A stretch of DNA of 64,000 bases, from contig JANTUC010000015.1 of assembly GCA_026873275.1 (NCBI GenBank), positions 558,001 through 622,000 on the forward strand, read 5' to 3'. A model generated the notes under the pieces. That model was not told the origin of the DNA. It made no database searches and was given only the letters and a program-made list of their open reading frames with translations. This stretch comes from Pseudopithomyces maydicus (taxonomy: Eukaryota > Ascomycota > Dothideomycetes > Pleosporales > Didymosphaeriaceae). Positions 34,398-44,695 of this stretch are shown here, piece after piece; positions within the stretch are counted from its first letter, which is position 1; each line of letters starts with the position of its first letter. Both the position numbers and the translations under genes were made by a program.

Positions 34398-35142
34398 TCG
34401 CCAAACTGCTTTCGATATTTTTTAAATCGAGCAGCGATTCTTTTGTACATGAATTTGGGGGACGATGAATATAATATACGACCGAAAATCTGGACAACGC
34501 GGACAGTCATCTACGGTGATAGAGCGCTTGGTACTATCCCGAGTGGGGCCTTCAATCCTGTAGGCAGTGTAAGACGACGACGCACAAGTTTGGCCCGCCC
34601 CGCCGCATTCCACGCTCAATGGCTCAGCCGTATCGTGTGCATTCATGCGATTTGGCTTGGGATTGGTCTGGGGTGGGTACCAAAAACAAGACACCGGGGT
34701 CTGGAACATCGGCGCTCTCATATTTTCTTACTATTGTTCTCGAAAAGTATTTCTTCTCTTTTTTCGGCGACAATACTTCAAGCGCTGAAGTTGTTCCGAC
34801 CTTCTCGGCAATTTACTGTCCTGGCGTTGGATCGGCGGTTTGGTCTCATTGTATCATATAGACGGAGATCAGACTGTACGGTGGAATGTGGTTTGGGTGA
34901 GGCAGAGCATACGCATGGCATTGGGCGTTTTGCAAGGATTGATCTTGTCACAGCATGGTGTTGGGGGACATTGCATTGGAGGATATCGAGAATCGCAACA
35001 TCGCCGTTATCATCTTACCATCGATTTCCTCTCGGATGTACTAGCCGAGTATATGCCTATGAATTCAATTGTCCAAACTTTGACTGTTCCGTTTTGATTA
35101 TTGGGATCATCGCCATCCTTGGCACGTACGATTTTCGGCGCC
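34398..35142. other. Convergent intergenic region with a long open frame of doubtful reality
   Basis: 3' flanks of the OCH1-like and M61-type genes. A plus-strand frame of 262 codons (34443-35231) is open across the region and into the 3' end of the M61 gene, but its translation has no recognisable domain, mixed composition and no sensible promoter. Confidence 0.45.
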
Positions 35143-36946
35143 CTATGCCGATCCCTCGGAGGAATCAAACATGTCTATCCATTCCCATCCCAACAACGCA
35201 TACTCTTGATCTGCCGAACTTGTCCGTTTAGTGGACAATTGCCAGCTTTCAACGAAATGATCGCTTCTTGGCCAGTATTCTATTCTCGTGACCTCCTCCC
35301 CTCGTCTTACATCCAGTACCATGCTTCTATCATAGTCTGTTTGACACTGCCAAACATACGTGTTCCATACGATTTCATCACCTTCCTTCACCCCTGCCTT
35401 TGCAACTCGCGATCCCTCTTTCAAGCCCACGACAATCCTTTTGAAAAAGGAAGAGGCATCAAAACCAAAGTCCAATTCTCGTTGTCTTACACGTTCGACC
35501 CTGTATTCGGGCCCAACGGTATTAGACGGAAGCCGAATAAGTTGCCCGTCATTCATTGCGCCGAAGCCACGCAGTGCTTCCACTCCAAGAACAGACTTAA
35601 TGAGTTCTTTCCACTCAGGTACACCGTGACGTTCTTCGTTCCTGAGCTTTTCGAGCAAGAGCATGACAATTTCGTCAACCGACTGTAGATTGTGGGTTGC
35701 GTCCCGGACTTCAGCATCGAGTTGAAGGAGATACATCATGCCTCTCGTATAGGGGAGAGTTTGCAGATCAGGAGAGGTCCACGCCTTATCTTGGACATTA
35801 CGGTTACTTGTCAGACGCATGGGATTTGTATAGTACTCTGTTAACTTTGCGTTTATTCGCGTTAGGAAGTCGTCTTGGGATACGAGACCAGCGCGATATG
35901 GTAGTATTGTGGAATAATAATCTGCGACACCTTACCTTTCTGTCAGCAATGCACGTATAGAATACAAGGATAGTGTGATTGTTTTGATTACCTTCATTGT
36001 ACCACGCGATCAAATCCATATTGATACCTGGTGAGCTCTGCATGAGCGGCCAATTGTGTACCATCTCGTGAGCCAACAGGTAGAAGATCTCATCTTCATG
36101 ACAGGTAGATATGTACGAGTCGTACTCCAGCACAAATGATCGGATGCCTCCAGTGCCACCGAAACCCCTTGCCGGCGTCACGCTCCGCACAAAGATGCGG
36201 TACGGATTCTCTTCCGACACCTCGTCGTCAAAGAAATCCGCCAGCTTTTCGAAGAGCCTCGAACAAATTGGTGGCAGTTCAGCAATACTCGAAGGCAGTG
36301 TCCCAAACCAGTAGAATCCGAATCCCTCCTTCTCCTCCAGTTCCATATCATGCGGCGGATAGCTCTTTACCGGTCCAGTCGCGAAAACCATTCTCCAGAC
36401 ATCTGTCGCGCGACAACGACGAGCAACGTTGCCTTCGCCATAACTACTCACGCCGCGTGTCCCTACCGGGGCTGCGGAGAGATCCCAGCTGATCTTGACA
36501 TCGAATTTTTCGGTGCTGTTGGAATTCCCGTTTCCCGGTATGGGAATCACACTCATGCCCATGAATTGCGCCCCGTCCTGGTCTTTCCGCAGTTCGTAGC
36601 GTCCCCCGATGGGGGTATTGGAGTTGACTTCCACTGGTACGGCAACGAATACTAGGATCACGCTTCCGGTGGTCTTGCGTTTGGTGGTATAATGCCGCAT
36701 TGTTCCTTCATCGTTTGCATCGAGCGCAAGGGGGCCTTGGTAATCGGATGCATGGATTGCAGAGGCTGGGTAGGATTGTGTTGTGCCGTTTGGCATACTG
36801 GTAGGGAGGATGCAAAGTGATCCATTTGTATTAAGATCGGGTGATGAAATAATCAAATGGAAGGTGAGCGATGTGACGGACATGCACTGGTCGAAGTTGG
36901 GACGGATTGAGATGTGTAGAGAGCGCAACGAATCAGGTGAGGCCAT
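35143..36946 (-). CDS. M61-type glycyl aminopeptidase-like zinc metallopeptidase
   Basis: Two exons (35992-36946 and 35143-35921) separated by a 70-base intron with a CTGAC branch site, about 577 residues. The N-terminal half is a beta-rich domain (SLRSLHISIRPNF; VKISWDLSAAPVGTRGVSSY). Then YRIFVRSVTPARGFGGTGG and the zinc motif HEMVHNW with H293, E294 and H297. The third ligand is E318 in WYNE, the very end of exon 1. Exon 2 starts DYYSTILPYRAGLVS; family members usually have NEGxADYYS, so the spliced product lacks two or three residues. Exon 2 also has YTRGMMYLLQLDAEVR, and the C-terminal part resembles a PDZ-like domain (VGLKEGSRVAKAGVKEGDEIV). The ATG at 36946 (MASPDSLRS) is preferred over 36994. 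Confidence 0.82.
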
Positions 36947-38096
36947 GACTGTAGACCAAAAGTGTATAGGAACAGTACGATGCCTGTGGTTCAAGAATTA
37001 TCACGTTCTTCCCATAACAATCGAGCATTCAGCAGAAGGTAGAACCATGTAGCATCAACCAGTGACATTCTAAGTGTGCTCCAAGGCTGCAAGAGGAGGT
37101 GCTAAAGGGAGTGCAGTTTTCTGCACCTAATATCTTTTAGGAAGGTCAGATAGCTACTGGAACGATGAACGAAGGTCTGTCGATGTCTAATTGATCTTTC
37201 GGGACGCTTGAGAAAGTTTCAACGTTGCGATAATAGAGTATGCGCTTGCTTCACTGATAGCATTGCCGTTGCAGCAGCGTACCTTGGCTGGTGGACTGAG
37301 CCTTGCGGTGGGCGTATCCGCCATATTGAGGGAGGGTTAGACCAATCATCTTGCCTGCCGCCACACCCACATGTCTCTGCGCTAGCGTCAGGCACACTGC
37401 TACAGTCTGCCTACATAGACATTGATGCTGCGGAGAAGCCTTCGCGTCGGGTGGACAGACGTCATCATCCCTGCCTGCAGCGACCAGTTTGCCCCTCACC
37501 CAAGCTTTCACCGTTTCGCTTGCACACCAACCATGCACGCTCACTACAGCGAGCCTATCTGATCAAGCATCGGAGTGGTAGCGGGTCACAGCCCCGAGCA
37601 CCTGGAAACTCGTTTAGTTTAGGTTTGCTCGCAGAACGAGAGGTTAGTGGTGAGGCCGTCGGTCGCCAAGTCACCGCTGGGCTGAGCAACTTGCTTGTGA
37701 TCCGCCGGCGGCGACAAACATTTTAGGCAACATGAACTAGAGGGGTTTATATACGTCGTAATGATTCTTCTGATTTCACACCACACACCTTTTTGAAGCT
37801 TGCCCTACTAGCACTTATTGTACTTCTAATTGTGAGCATATTGCAAACAAGGCAACACGAAGGATCGGCGACCAACCTCGAAACCCTGCATCACACGCGG
37901 GACGATTGACGCACAAGGTCATGATCAGCGCCCTGATGGATACGAGCAAACAACCTACATCATATATCTCCTCAGCCTGATTCGGCCAGCAATCACTTCG
38001 ACCTTCTCTGCCCACTCCACAACAGCTGGATAGACACCGAACATACACACCAACCCACTCCTAGCGGCAACGACTCCTCAACCCAAGCCCACCACA
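36947..38096. other. Intergenic, promoter of the Gln/Pro-rich gene
   Basis: About 1.15 kb. A 172-codon plus-strand frame at 37208-37726 begins with TTG and looks like chance. The last 150 bases are C/A-rich and ATG-poor, consistent with a leader for the gene at 38097. Confidence 0.5.
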
Positions 38097-38480
38097 ATGT
38101 CTTCCCACACCTCCCAAACCTACACCTACAACCCACAACCCCAACCGCAGTACCAACCCGGCCCCCAACCTCCGCCCCAACAACAGCCAATGCAGAACGC
38201 GCTCATGCCGCACCCCCAACACTCAGCATCGTATAACGGCGCTCCACAACACCTCACGCCGTACGGCGCGTACCCTCAGCAACAGAACCATCAGTTCGCT
38301 GTCGTGCCGCAGCCTTCGCGCCGTCATTCATCGCAGAGTCAGCGGAGCCATCGTTCGCATCGTAGCCATCACTCGACCAGAATTGATAGGGAGCGCGAGA
38401 TAGAGAAGAGACCTAGCTTGGGGGATAGTGTGGTGTTGCTTTGGGACTCAATCTTGGGGGCGTTTTCGAGGAGGCGGTAG
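38097..38480 (+). CDS. Small Gln/Pro/His-rich conserved hypothetical protein
   Basis: A single-exon frame of 127 residues with a well-placed ATG (ACAATGTCTTCC). The N-terminal two thirds are low complexity: QPQPQYQPGPQPPPQQQP, then NGAPQHLTPYGAYPQQQNHQ. A Ser/Arg/His patch follows (SQSQRSHRSHRSHHS). The C-terminal 30 residues are compact and non-repetitive (EKRPSLGDSVVLLWDSILG then AFSRRR), which looks like a conserved short helix with a basic end. That end suggests a real protein rather than a random frame. No function is known to me; a role in binding membranes or nucleic acids through the basic segments would be speculation. Confidence 0.6.
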   Translation: MSSHTSQTYTYNPQPQPQYQPGPQPPPQQQPMQNALMPHPQHSASYNGAPQHLTPYGAYPQQQNHQFAVVPQPSRRHSSQSQRSHRSHRSHHSTRIDREREIEKRPSLGDSVVLLWDSILGAFSRRR

Positions 38481-40592
38481 AATGGTTCGAGAGAGGATGA
38501 GATGTGTGGTTGAGTGAGTGTTATCGGGGGAAGACGACGATGGGACGATGCGAGTTGTTGGTAATGTTTCGTTTGTAGTATAGATACCCTTTGTTAGTTT
38601 GTAATGGAGTTTATTGGTTGTATGATACCTGTCTTGATTGTGCGCGTTATTAGATGGAAGTAAGAATGCATTTTATAGCTGACATTGATAAAGCTGAACT
38701 TAACATTCCCTATCGATGTTGGCTATTATGTCTATCCCTCGACAATCTCAAGAACTGATTGTCGGTAGTATAACATGTAGAATATGATTCCTTGCGAATA
38801 GGCCGTTGCAAACAGCAACTCATTTTGAAAAGACGTGCTTTGGCAAGACAGATTCTTTTTTCTCTTTGACAAATGTAGAGGTTGTGGAAGAGGAGCAGTG
38901 ATGGAGATCTTTCGGTCGGCAATCTATTTATGCAACAATGCAATGCCTAGATCGTATACTAGTCACATATAAATAGCTATTTCCGGGAGAATATTATTTG
39001 CGCTAGATTCCGATGTACTCTTGTTTTACATATGAATTGAAAATTCCCAGAACTACTTCCTATTCGAGCATCGAAATTCGAGTCCGAAATGGTTCTCGTT
39101 GAACTGTGCACTTCTCCGACTGCTAGTAATAAAATGTGCATTTCTTGCTATTTTAAGCTTGAGACTATCCCTAAATTTAATATAGGCTTTATGGTATACA
39201 CAATCTGAACTGCCATCATGAGATCAGAGGGCAATGCCAATTTCAGAGGAGCATTGCTAACCCTTGTTGACCGCTCTTGGGATTGGAAAACTGAGCTAGA
39301 TTACATTTAGACAGACGATGATGATGGGTTGAATCTTCATGAAATACGCCACTAGAAAAGCACACGTGAATCCAAGAGAGAGGCTTGGTATGGAAAGTTT
39401 GTAGGATTATGCTCATGAACCTCACTCGTGCGGCATTTTAAGTCTATATATATACACGGAGTGTGCATGGGGGATAGGCCTTCCAATGAGTATCATAAAC
39501 GAGCAGATTCCAGTCAATCGGAAGGATGGATTGTTAAACTATTTCTGAGACAGTGTATCCCATGTTTTGAAGAGCAGCTAGTCACTGATTAAAGACAAAA
39601 TCCAACCAAGAAGACGAAGTTTGAAAAGCACGCAGTGATCTGTTTCAGCTCCGGACTATTTTCCTAGTACCTGTGCTACAGACTAAGAGGTCTAGTATAT
39701 ACTTGGCTACACTGCGGAAGGTTGCGCCGCATCCAAAAGAATGAAGGATCATTGATCTTGAGTAGCATTGACACCTGTGATTATGAAAAGATGAATCACG
39801 GGGTGCTGATATGCAATCTCCTTAATTTTGATGTTGTTCAGCCGATCCAACACGTACGAGATTGTGTGCCGCTTCCGAGTATCCCAAGCCCTCTGCATCC
39901 TCTGAAGCTATGCTTTAACGGTGGATGACTAGTAAGACGGGCAAACTATAACGCCTAAGCCGCCTTGTAGGTTAAACGAAAACTTAATTGGGGATAGCGC
40001 ATTTGGTTTGTTATTCCGGGGCCTAGAGACTGAGCTCTCGTTCATTCATCCGATATGTACATTCAGACACAGAATACACTTTGAACATAGTATAGCAGCG
40101 CCATTCCCAGAAAAATAATTGATTTAGACGGGCCAGGCGCAGCCGCCAAGAGTGGTATCTCCAGAAAATAGATGCGCAAGGCGTAGTCGCCAAGAGTTGG
40201 TATGCAAAGGGAGCCGCTCGTTGGCTCGAGCGTGGGGGCTGAATGCTCCACTATACAACCTAACGTGGAATAGTTACAATCAAGCATCTCACGAACTTAT
40301 TTGCGTACCTTTGTGAATGAATGCGGCTGAGCTTGGCCCTTCCTTCGAACGTGCAGCGCCACAGACTAGTATCCTTTGGCAGTAACATCTCGCCCGAGTC
40401 CACGATGTTTTCAAATCTCAGTTGTATAAGAGCAGACAGCTGCAGGCTTCTGTTGCATCCCACACCAACCAGCTCACAACGCCCGTCAATTCACCGTCGC
40501 TAATCCTGCCACACTCGAAATTGACTGTCGCTTACTGAAATCAATCCAAAGTACCAACCCTAATATAATTTAATCTCCTTACTCTCTCCACG
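38481..40592. other. 2.1-kb AT-rich intergenic region
   Basis: Only short, unconvincing frames. The right end (40425-40592) is the promoter and leader of the secreted-protein gene, with TATAAG at 40425. Confidence 0.5.
40425..40430 (+). promoter_or_regulatory. TATA-like element of the 40.6-kb secreted-protein gene
   Basis: TATAAG about 165 bases upstream of the ATG; the spacing suits a fungal core promoter. Confidence 0.4.
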
Positions 40593-41453
40593 ATGCGTTC
40601 TTCTACAACTTTCCTGGCCGCCGCAGCTGCTCTGCTAAGCTTCGCCGCCGCCACACCTCTAGAACCTCGCTACGAAACATGTACAGCACCTAAACAATGG
40701 CACGTCTGCGGAGATGGGTGGGCAGGTTGCTGTACTGTTTCGCCTTGCAAGGGCCCTTCCATCGCTAGTAACTGCCCCGACGAGGGGTCATCAGAACCCC
40801 CAACGGCAGCTTCTGCTCCATCGACGCCTTCCGCATCGGCTGAGGCCAAACCTAAGATCGACGAGGGGTGGCAGCAATACTGCAAGGCGGATGGTTCCAA
40901 CTGCAACTGGAATGTTACATATTACCATATCAAGAACTACGACGATGAGTATGCTTCCAACTCCTCGAAGCAGCTCTTTGTCTGGAAGGACAACGATGGA
41001 AGCACCAATCTCCGCCGTGACGCTATTGGCGTCTTCAAAAATATTCCTGAAGGAGTTGAGAGCTTTACCATCGCTTTCTATAAGGCGGACGATGGTGTTT
41101 TCTACGGAACATTCAGGGATGGATCTTTCAACATGAGCCTTATCGACACTGGTGATAAGGAATTCCTCGATGCTGTGGATGGCGAGGTCAACTGGAAGAA
41201 TACCGCGAAGTTGCGTGAGGATGAAAACAAGATTAAAAGCACCCAGCTAGACTTGGGTAACTGGGGTTGGACCTTGGGCTACACGTCGATCAACAGCGGG
41301 ACTAAATTTCCTTGCAAGGGCAAGAAGGAGCTTGCCATTCTTTTTGAGCTTATAGCGACACCTGATTCTAGTGTTATTATCGACCAGGTAAATGCGCTCG
41401 ACGAAGTGAACAACTATGTGACGAGGTCTGGGTGGTATATCAAGTACGAGTAG
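40593..41453 (+). CDS. Secreted protein with cysteine-rich N-terminal motif
   Basis: Single-exon, 286 residues. Signal peptide MRSSTTFLAAAAALLSFAAA, then a compact cysteine module (YETCTAPKQWHVCGDGWAGC, CTVSPCKGPS, NCPDEG), a pattern I have seen as a repeated N-terminal motif in fungal extracellular and cell-wall proteins. A Pro/Ser/Ala-rich linker (residues about 70-90) leads to a larger domain of about 190 residues with alternating strands (YYHIKNYDDEY, KQLFVWKDNDGS, AIGVFKNIPEGVESFTIAFY, TQLDLGNWGWTLGYTSI, ELAILFELIATPDSSVIID). NVT, NSS and NMS sites suggest N-glycosylation. I recognise no enzyme family; it could be an effector or a wall protein. Confidence 0.75.
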   Translation: MRSSTTFLAAAAALLSFAAATPLEPRYETCTAPKQWHVCGDGWAGCCTVSPCKGPSIASNCPDEGSSEPPTAASAPSTPSASAEAKPKIDEGWQQYCKADGSNCNWNVTYYHIKNYDDEYASNSSKQLFVWKDNDGSTNLRRDAIGVFKNIPEGVESFTIAFYKADDGVFYGTFRDGSFNMSLIDTGDKEFLDAVDGEVNWKNTAKLREDENKIKSTQLDLGNWGWTLGYTSINSGTKFPCKGKKELAILFELIATPDSSVIIDQVNALDEVNNYVTRSGWYIKYE

Positions 41454-41869
41454 TCGACATTGACTTGAGGGGGAAAGATAGAGGGTGCGTCAATTGGAAT
41501 ATATGTGGTTAATAAGTTTTTTTCTCAAATCATGCATAGAATGGCGTTGGATGATTAATGAGCTGGGTGTAAGCACTACAATTGAGTCTTTTAACTCAAA
41601 ACCTTCACACTAAGAGCCAATTCATGAAGTGACATGACTCACACCCTGAGGTTGATGGGAACACTATTTGTGAAGTATAAAAAGCTATCAATATATAGTG
41701 GACATCCCCCGCATGCATATTGTACCACCTATGTCAATCAAGACTTTCACCTCAACTAATCATCAGAGAGGAATGGAAAAAGGCCAAGTCGCTCAATACA
41801 TAGAGAACGCCGCTTGGTCCCCCCCCCCCCCCCCCCCCATTTTTTTGTCTACATTATAAACCCAGGTTC
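41454..41869. other. Convergent 3' flanks with a poly-C run
   Basis: AT-rich intergenic stretch between the secreted-protein gene and the SprT-like gene, holding a homopolymer of 20 C at 41819-41838 followed by T7. Confidence 0.55.
41819..41838. repeat. Homopolymer of 20 C (G-run on the opposite strand)
   Basis: Uninterrupted C20 about 30 bases past the stop codon of the minus-strand SprT-like gene, so its messenger would carry G20 in the 3' untranslated region. It is immediately followed by A and seven T. Confidence 0.85.
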
Positions 41870-43774
41870 TCAATATGGCGCCCAGGTTGAGCTAGGATCA
41901 TCGTAATCATCTCCATAACCCAATCCCCTCTGGAAATATGGTTCGGTCCCAGTGGCGGCGGCAGCAGCAGCAGCAGCAGCAGCCGCAGCGGCCGTAGCCC
42001 TCCTGTCCATCTCCACCTCTGTCGCCGCCCACGGCAACCCCAGACAGCCTCCAGACCTAGGCCTTAGCCAAGGTACTGGCGGAGTAGCCCTCCGCAACGG
42101 CCCCAAAGCACCATACACCCCATTCGGAGCGTACAAACCGCTCGCAACCAACTCTCTCTTCGCCACACTCACCTCATACTTCAACGCGCTGCTACTCTCT
42201 AACAAGTCATGGAAGCGCGCTTTCCACCCCAATAAATCGCATTCCAGCTTCGCGAGATTACTTGGCTCAGTAGACGTCGAAGCGGAGCTGCCCATCCACT
42301 CAGCCTCCCCACCCACAGATGTTCTCCCCAAAAACTTCCTCGTCCAGACTTTCAAATCCCCGTCCGGTTCGGTATCTCTATAAAGTGCATGTAACAAGCC
42401 CACGGGATCCTCGTGCGTGATCCCATGTCGGTACATACGGTCCAGCGCGATACCCTTCAGCTCATCGAAGCCCATCAGCACACCCATCTTGTACATCTTT
42501 ATATCCGTAAGAAGATAGGGCTCACTGCTGCTCGCAGCCTTGATGACGGGCGGACCCTTCATGCCCAACGCATAGATATGCTTTGGATCGGGACCATATG
42601 AGCCCGTGTGCAACAGCTCGAGGAAGCGAAGGAAAACATCCTGCTCGATCAATTCATTGATCTCAAGGTAGCGCGACACACTCTTGGCAAAAGCGCGGCG
42701 GATGCTAAAGTACTTGTCGATGCAAACTCCTGGCACAAGCACGGAGTAGCCGTGATATATGAACTCATCCGACTTGGCGGATGGCGCGGCCTGAGCGCGA
42801 GGGATTTCCTCGAGCATATGGCGGAGCGGGTTGTACACCTGGACAGAAGAAGCACGGAGGAATGTTGGGAGCGTGAGCAGCGGCTTGCAGACGGTGTTGT
42901 ACCATTTTGCGATTTCGCCTTCGGAGAGGGAGGCGATGTCCGAGCTGCAGTGGCTGCAGTACCATTTCCCTTTGGTATGGCGGCGATGGTGATATGTATT
43001 TCGTTGATGGCAGTGATACTCGTCGTAGAACAGCTGATCGGTCCTGCCAAGGTGATGCCCAAAATCAAGACTAGGTAGCGGGTGTCCGTTGATGTTCAAG
43101 AGGTTTTTGATGGTCAGCATGATCTTCCCGAAATGGACGCCGTGACCAAGACGACCGTAGGCGGTTTCTTTTTCAATTTCTGGACCGCATGCTATGAGGA
43201 AGTAGGCGTGGATCATGTGGTGGATGAGGGTACCGACGATGTCTCGGGATGGTGCTTGGTGGAGGACGTCTTTGTTTAGGTATATCGACACTCGCTTTAC
43301 CTTGGGGTCAATACCCATTCCTTGTGTATACGTAGCACCGGATACATCGGAGTGTAATTTTCTGAACTCCAGGTAGACAGCATTTCTCAAATGGCCAGCG
43401 AACAAGGTGTTGCTAAGCGTGTTAAACATGCGGAAAGGAATCTCCAGCCCATTTCCTGCTTTCTGCAATGTTGCTGCTCGTTGACGAATGGCTTTCAGAA
43501 TGGTGGCAGCGTCAGGATTGTTCTTGGGGTCAAGATAGTCCACGAGGAAAGCTACCGCCCAGTCAATACTCCATCCAAGATTTCTATCACACTTTCGTCG
43601 AGGATCCTGTAGCTTAAGTGCTAGTGCGGGTAATGGGCGAGGAGCCCGTGACGGGAAATGATTTTGATAGGATTCAGGGTCAGAGTCGTGCTGATAGGGG
43701 TGATACAAAGGAAACCTTTGCGAGACCACGGAGTGATCAGCATACGGGGCGAGGTGTGAGGGGCAGAAAGTCAT
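41870..43774 (-). CDS. SprT-like protein with altered zinc motif and BTB-like C-terminus
   Basis: Intronless, about 634 residues from the ATG at 43774 (MTFCPSHLAPYAD); the frame stays open a further 53 codons upstream, but that part is not protein-like. Residues about 65-260 match a SprT-like metalloprotease domain: VSIYLNKDVLHQAPSRDIVG, then LIHHMIHAYFLIACG and GHGVHFGKIM. The zinc-binding histidines H185, H189 and H211 are in place, but the catalytic glutamate of HExxH is H186. A cysteine pair follows (WYCSHCSSD). Residues about 330-480 resemble a BTB/POZ-type fold (RYLEINELIEQDVFLRFLEL; DIKMYKMGVLMGFDELKGIA). The C-terminus has a 13-alanine tract. Likely a non-proteolytic relative of SprT/Spartan; role unknown. 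Confidence 0.75.
   Translation of the reverse strand: MTFCPSHLAPYADHSVVSQRFPLYHPYQHDSDPESYQNHFPSRAPRPLPALALKLQDPRRKCDRNLGWSIDWAVAFLVDYLDPKNNPDAATILKAIRQRAATLQKAGNGLEIPFRMFNTLSNTLFAGHLRNAVYLEFRKLHSDVSGATYTQGMGIDPKVKRVSIYLNKDVLHQAPSRDIVGTLIHHMIHAYFLIACGPEIEKETAYGRLGHGVHFGKIMLTIKNLLNINGHPLPSLDFGHHLGRTDQLFYDEYHCHQRNTYHHRRHTKGKWYCSHCSSDIASLSEGEIAKWYNTVCKPLLTLPTFLRASSVQVYNPLRHMLEEIPRAQAAPSAKSDEFIYHGYSVLVPGVCIDKYFSIRRAFAKSVSRYLEINELIEQDVFLRFLELLHTGSYGPDPKHIYALGMKGPPVIKAASSSEPYLLTDIKMYKMGVLMGFDELKGIALDRMYRHGITHEDPVGLLHALYRDTEPDGDLKVWTRKFLGRTSVGGEAEWMGSSASTSTEPSNLAKLECDLLGWKARFHDLLESSSALKYEVSVAKRELVASGLYAPNGVYGALGPLRRATPPVPWLRPRSGGCLGLPWAATEVEMDRRATAAAAAAAAAAAAATGTEPYFQRGLGYGDDYDDPSSTWAPY
41953..41998 (-). 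repeat. Trinucleotide repeat encoding poly-alanine
   Basis: GCN-type codon repeat (GCAGCAGCA on the plus strand) within the last exon of the SprT-like gene, encoding 13 alanines. Such tracts vary in length between strains. Confidence 0.75.
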
Positions 43775-44695
43775 CAGGGAAACTATGGTGGAAGCGAGTG
43801 GCGTGCAGCTAATTGAGATACTGCAGCCATGCGTGAGGAATGTGGATGACGGCGAAGGACTAGCGATTAGCTGTTTATATACACAAGCAGTATAGTATAC
43901 ATCAATGTCGTTCCCGACCGGGAAACGCAGCAACGAACGAGCCGTTGTGTAAGTGGTCTTGTGCTCACATCTCCTACGCCACGATAGAAGGTTTGCTATA
44001 TCCCAAGGTTACGGTCAGACGTACATATTGTTTGCCTGCTAACACCCAATGCAATAGGCAGTCTAAAAAGCGAGCCCCCCAATAGAGTGCGTGGGCAATG
44101 GGATTACTGCCCAAAGAAAAAATTCCATTGTCGTGATTGGACGGTTAAGGGCATATCCCGATCGCTTCATGTCGTGTTTGAGCCACGGAAGGTTTACCGT
44201 ACGAGGAAGAGCTGGGATAATGGTTGCCCAAGCGCATCGCATTGTCGTTTTGACTGGTTCTGCCGTCGGGTAGGGCATACACGAGTTGTTTCAAGATCCG
44301 TGAGAAAACACCGAGTTTATTACGAACGGGAGCATGCGGTGGACGCACCGAATGATGCTGATAGGACCGTTTGGGGGAAGGGAGTATATGTAGGATAACT
44401 ATATATGGCCGGGCCAAAGAAAAAAACACAGGGGTAACATTCGAACATCCAACACATCAGAACTATACATAAACGTAGGCTTACTGCACCTGTATCGGAG
44501 GCGCATGAACAACGGCAATGGACGGCCTTGTTGGGTTCCACGCAAACAATGGCCAGTTCATATCCGTCTCTTACGTTTGTCATCCCACATAGATGGTATG
44601 TAGGCTTCATCAGGGTAAAGGTTTCAAGCAAGCACATCGACCTACATGCAGGTAATCGGACTCACGAGGCTATGGTCGCTGGCACCCATCAACTT
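43775..44695. other. Intergenic, no gene recognised
   Basis: Upstream region of the SprT-like gene and 3' flank of the Mpv17/PMP22 gene. Overlapping frames of 60-105 codons on both strands show no family resemblance. Confidence 0.5.

Noticed and set aside
34443..35231. 262-codon open frame downstream of the OCH1-like gene
   Set aside because: No domain, mixed composition, a non-ATG start for the full frame, and overlap with the 3' end of the M61-type gene on the other strand.
37208..37726. 172-codon plus-strand frame between the M61-type and Gln/Pro-rich genes
   Set aside because: Begins with TTG, no domain or signal peptide, and no promoter-like features.
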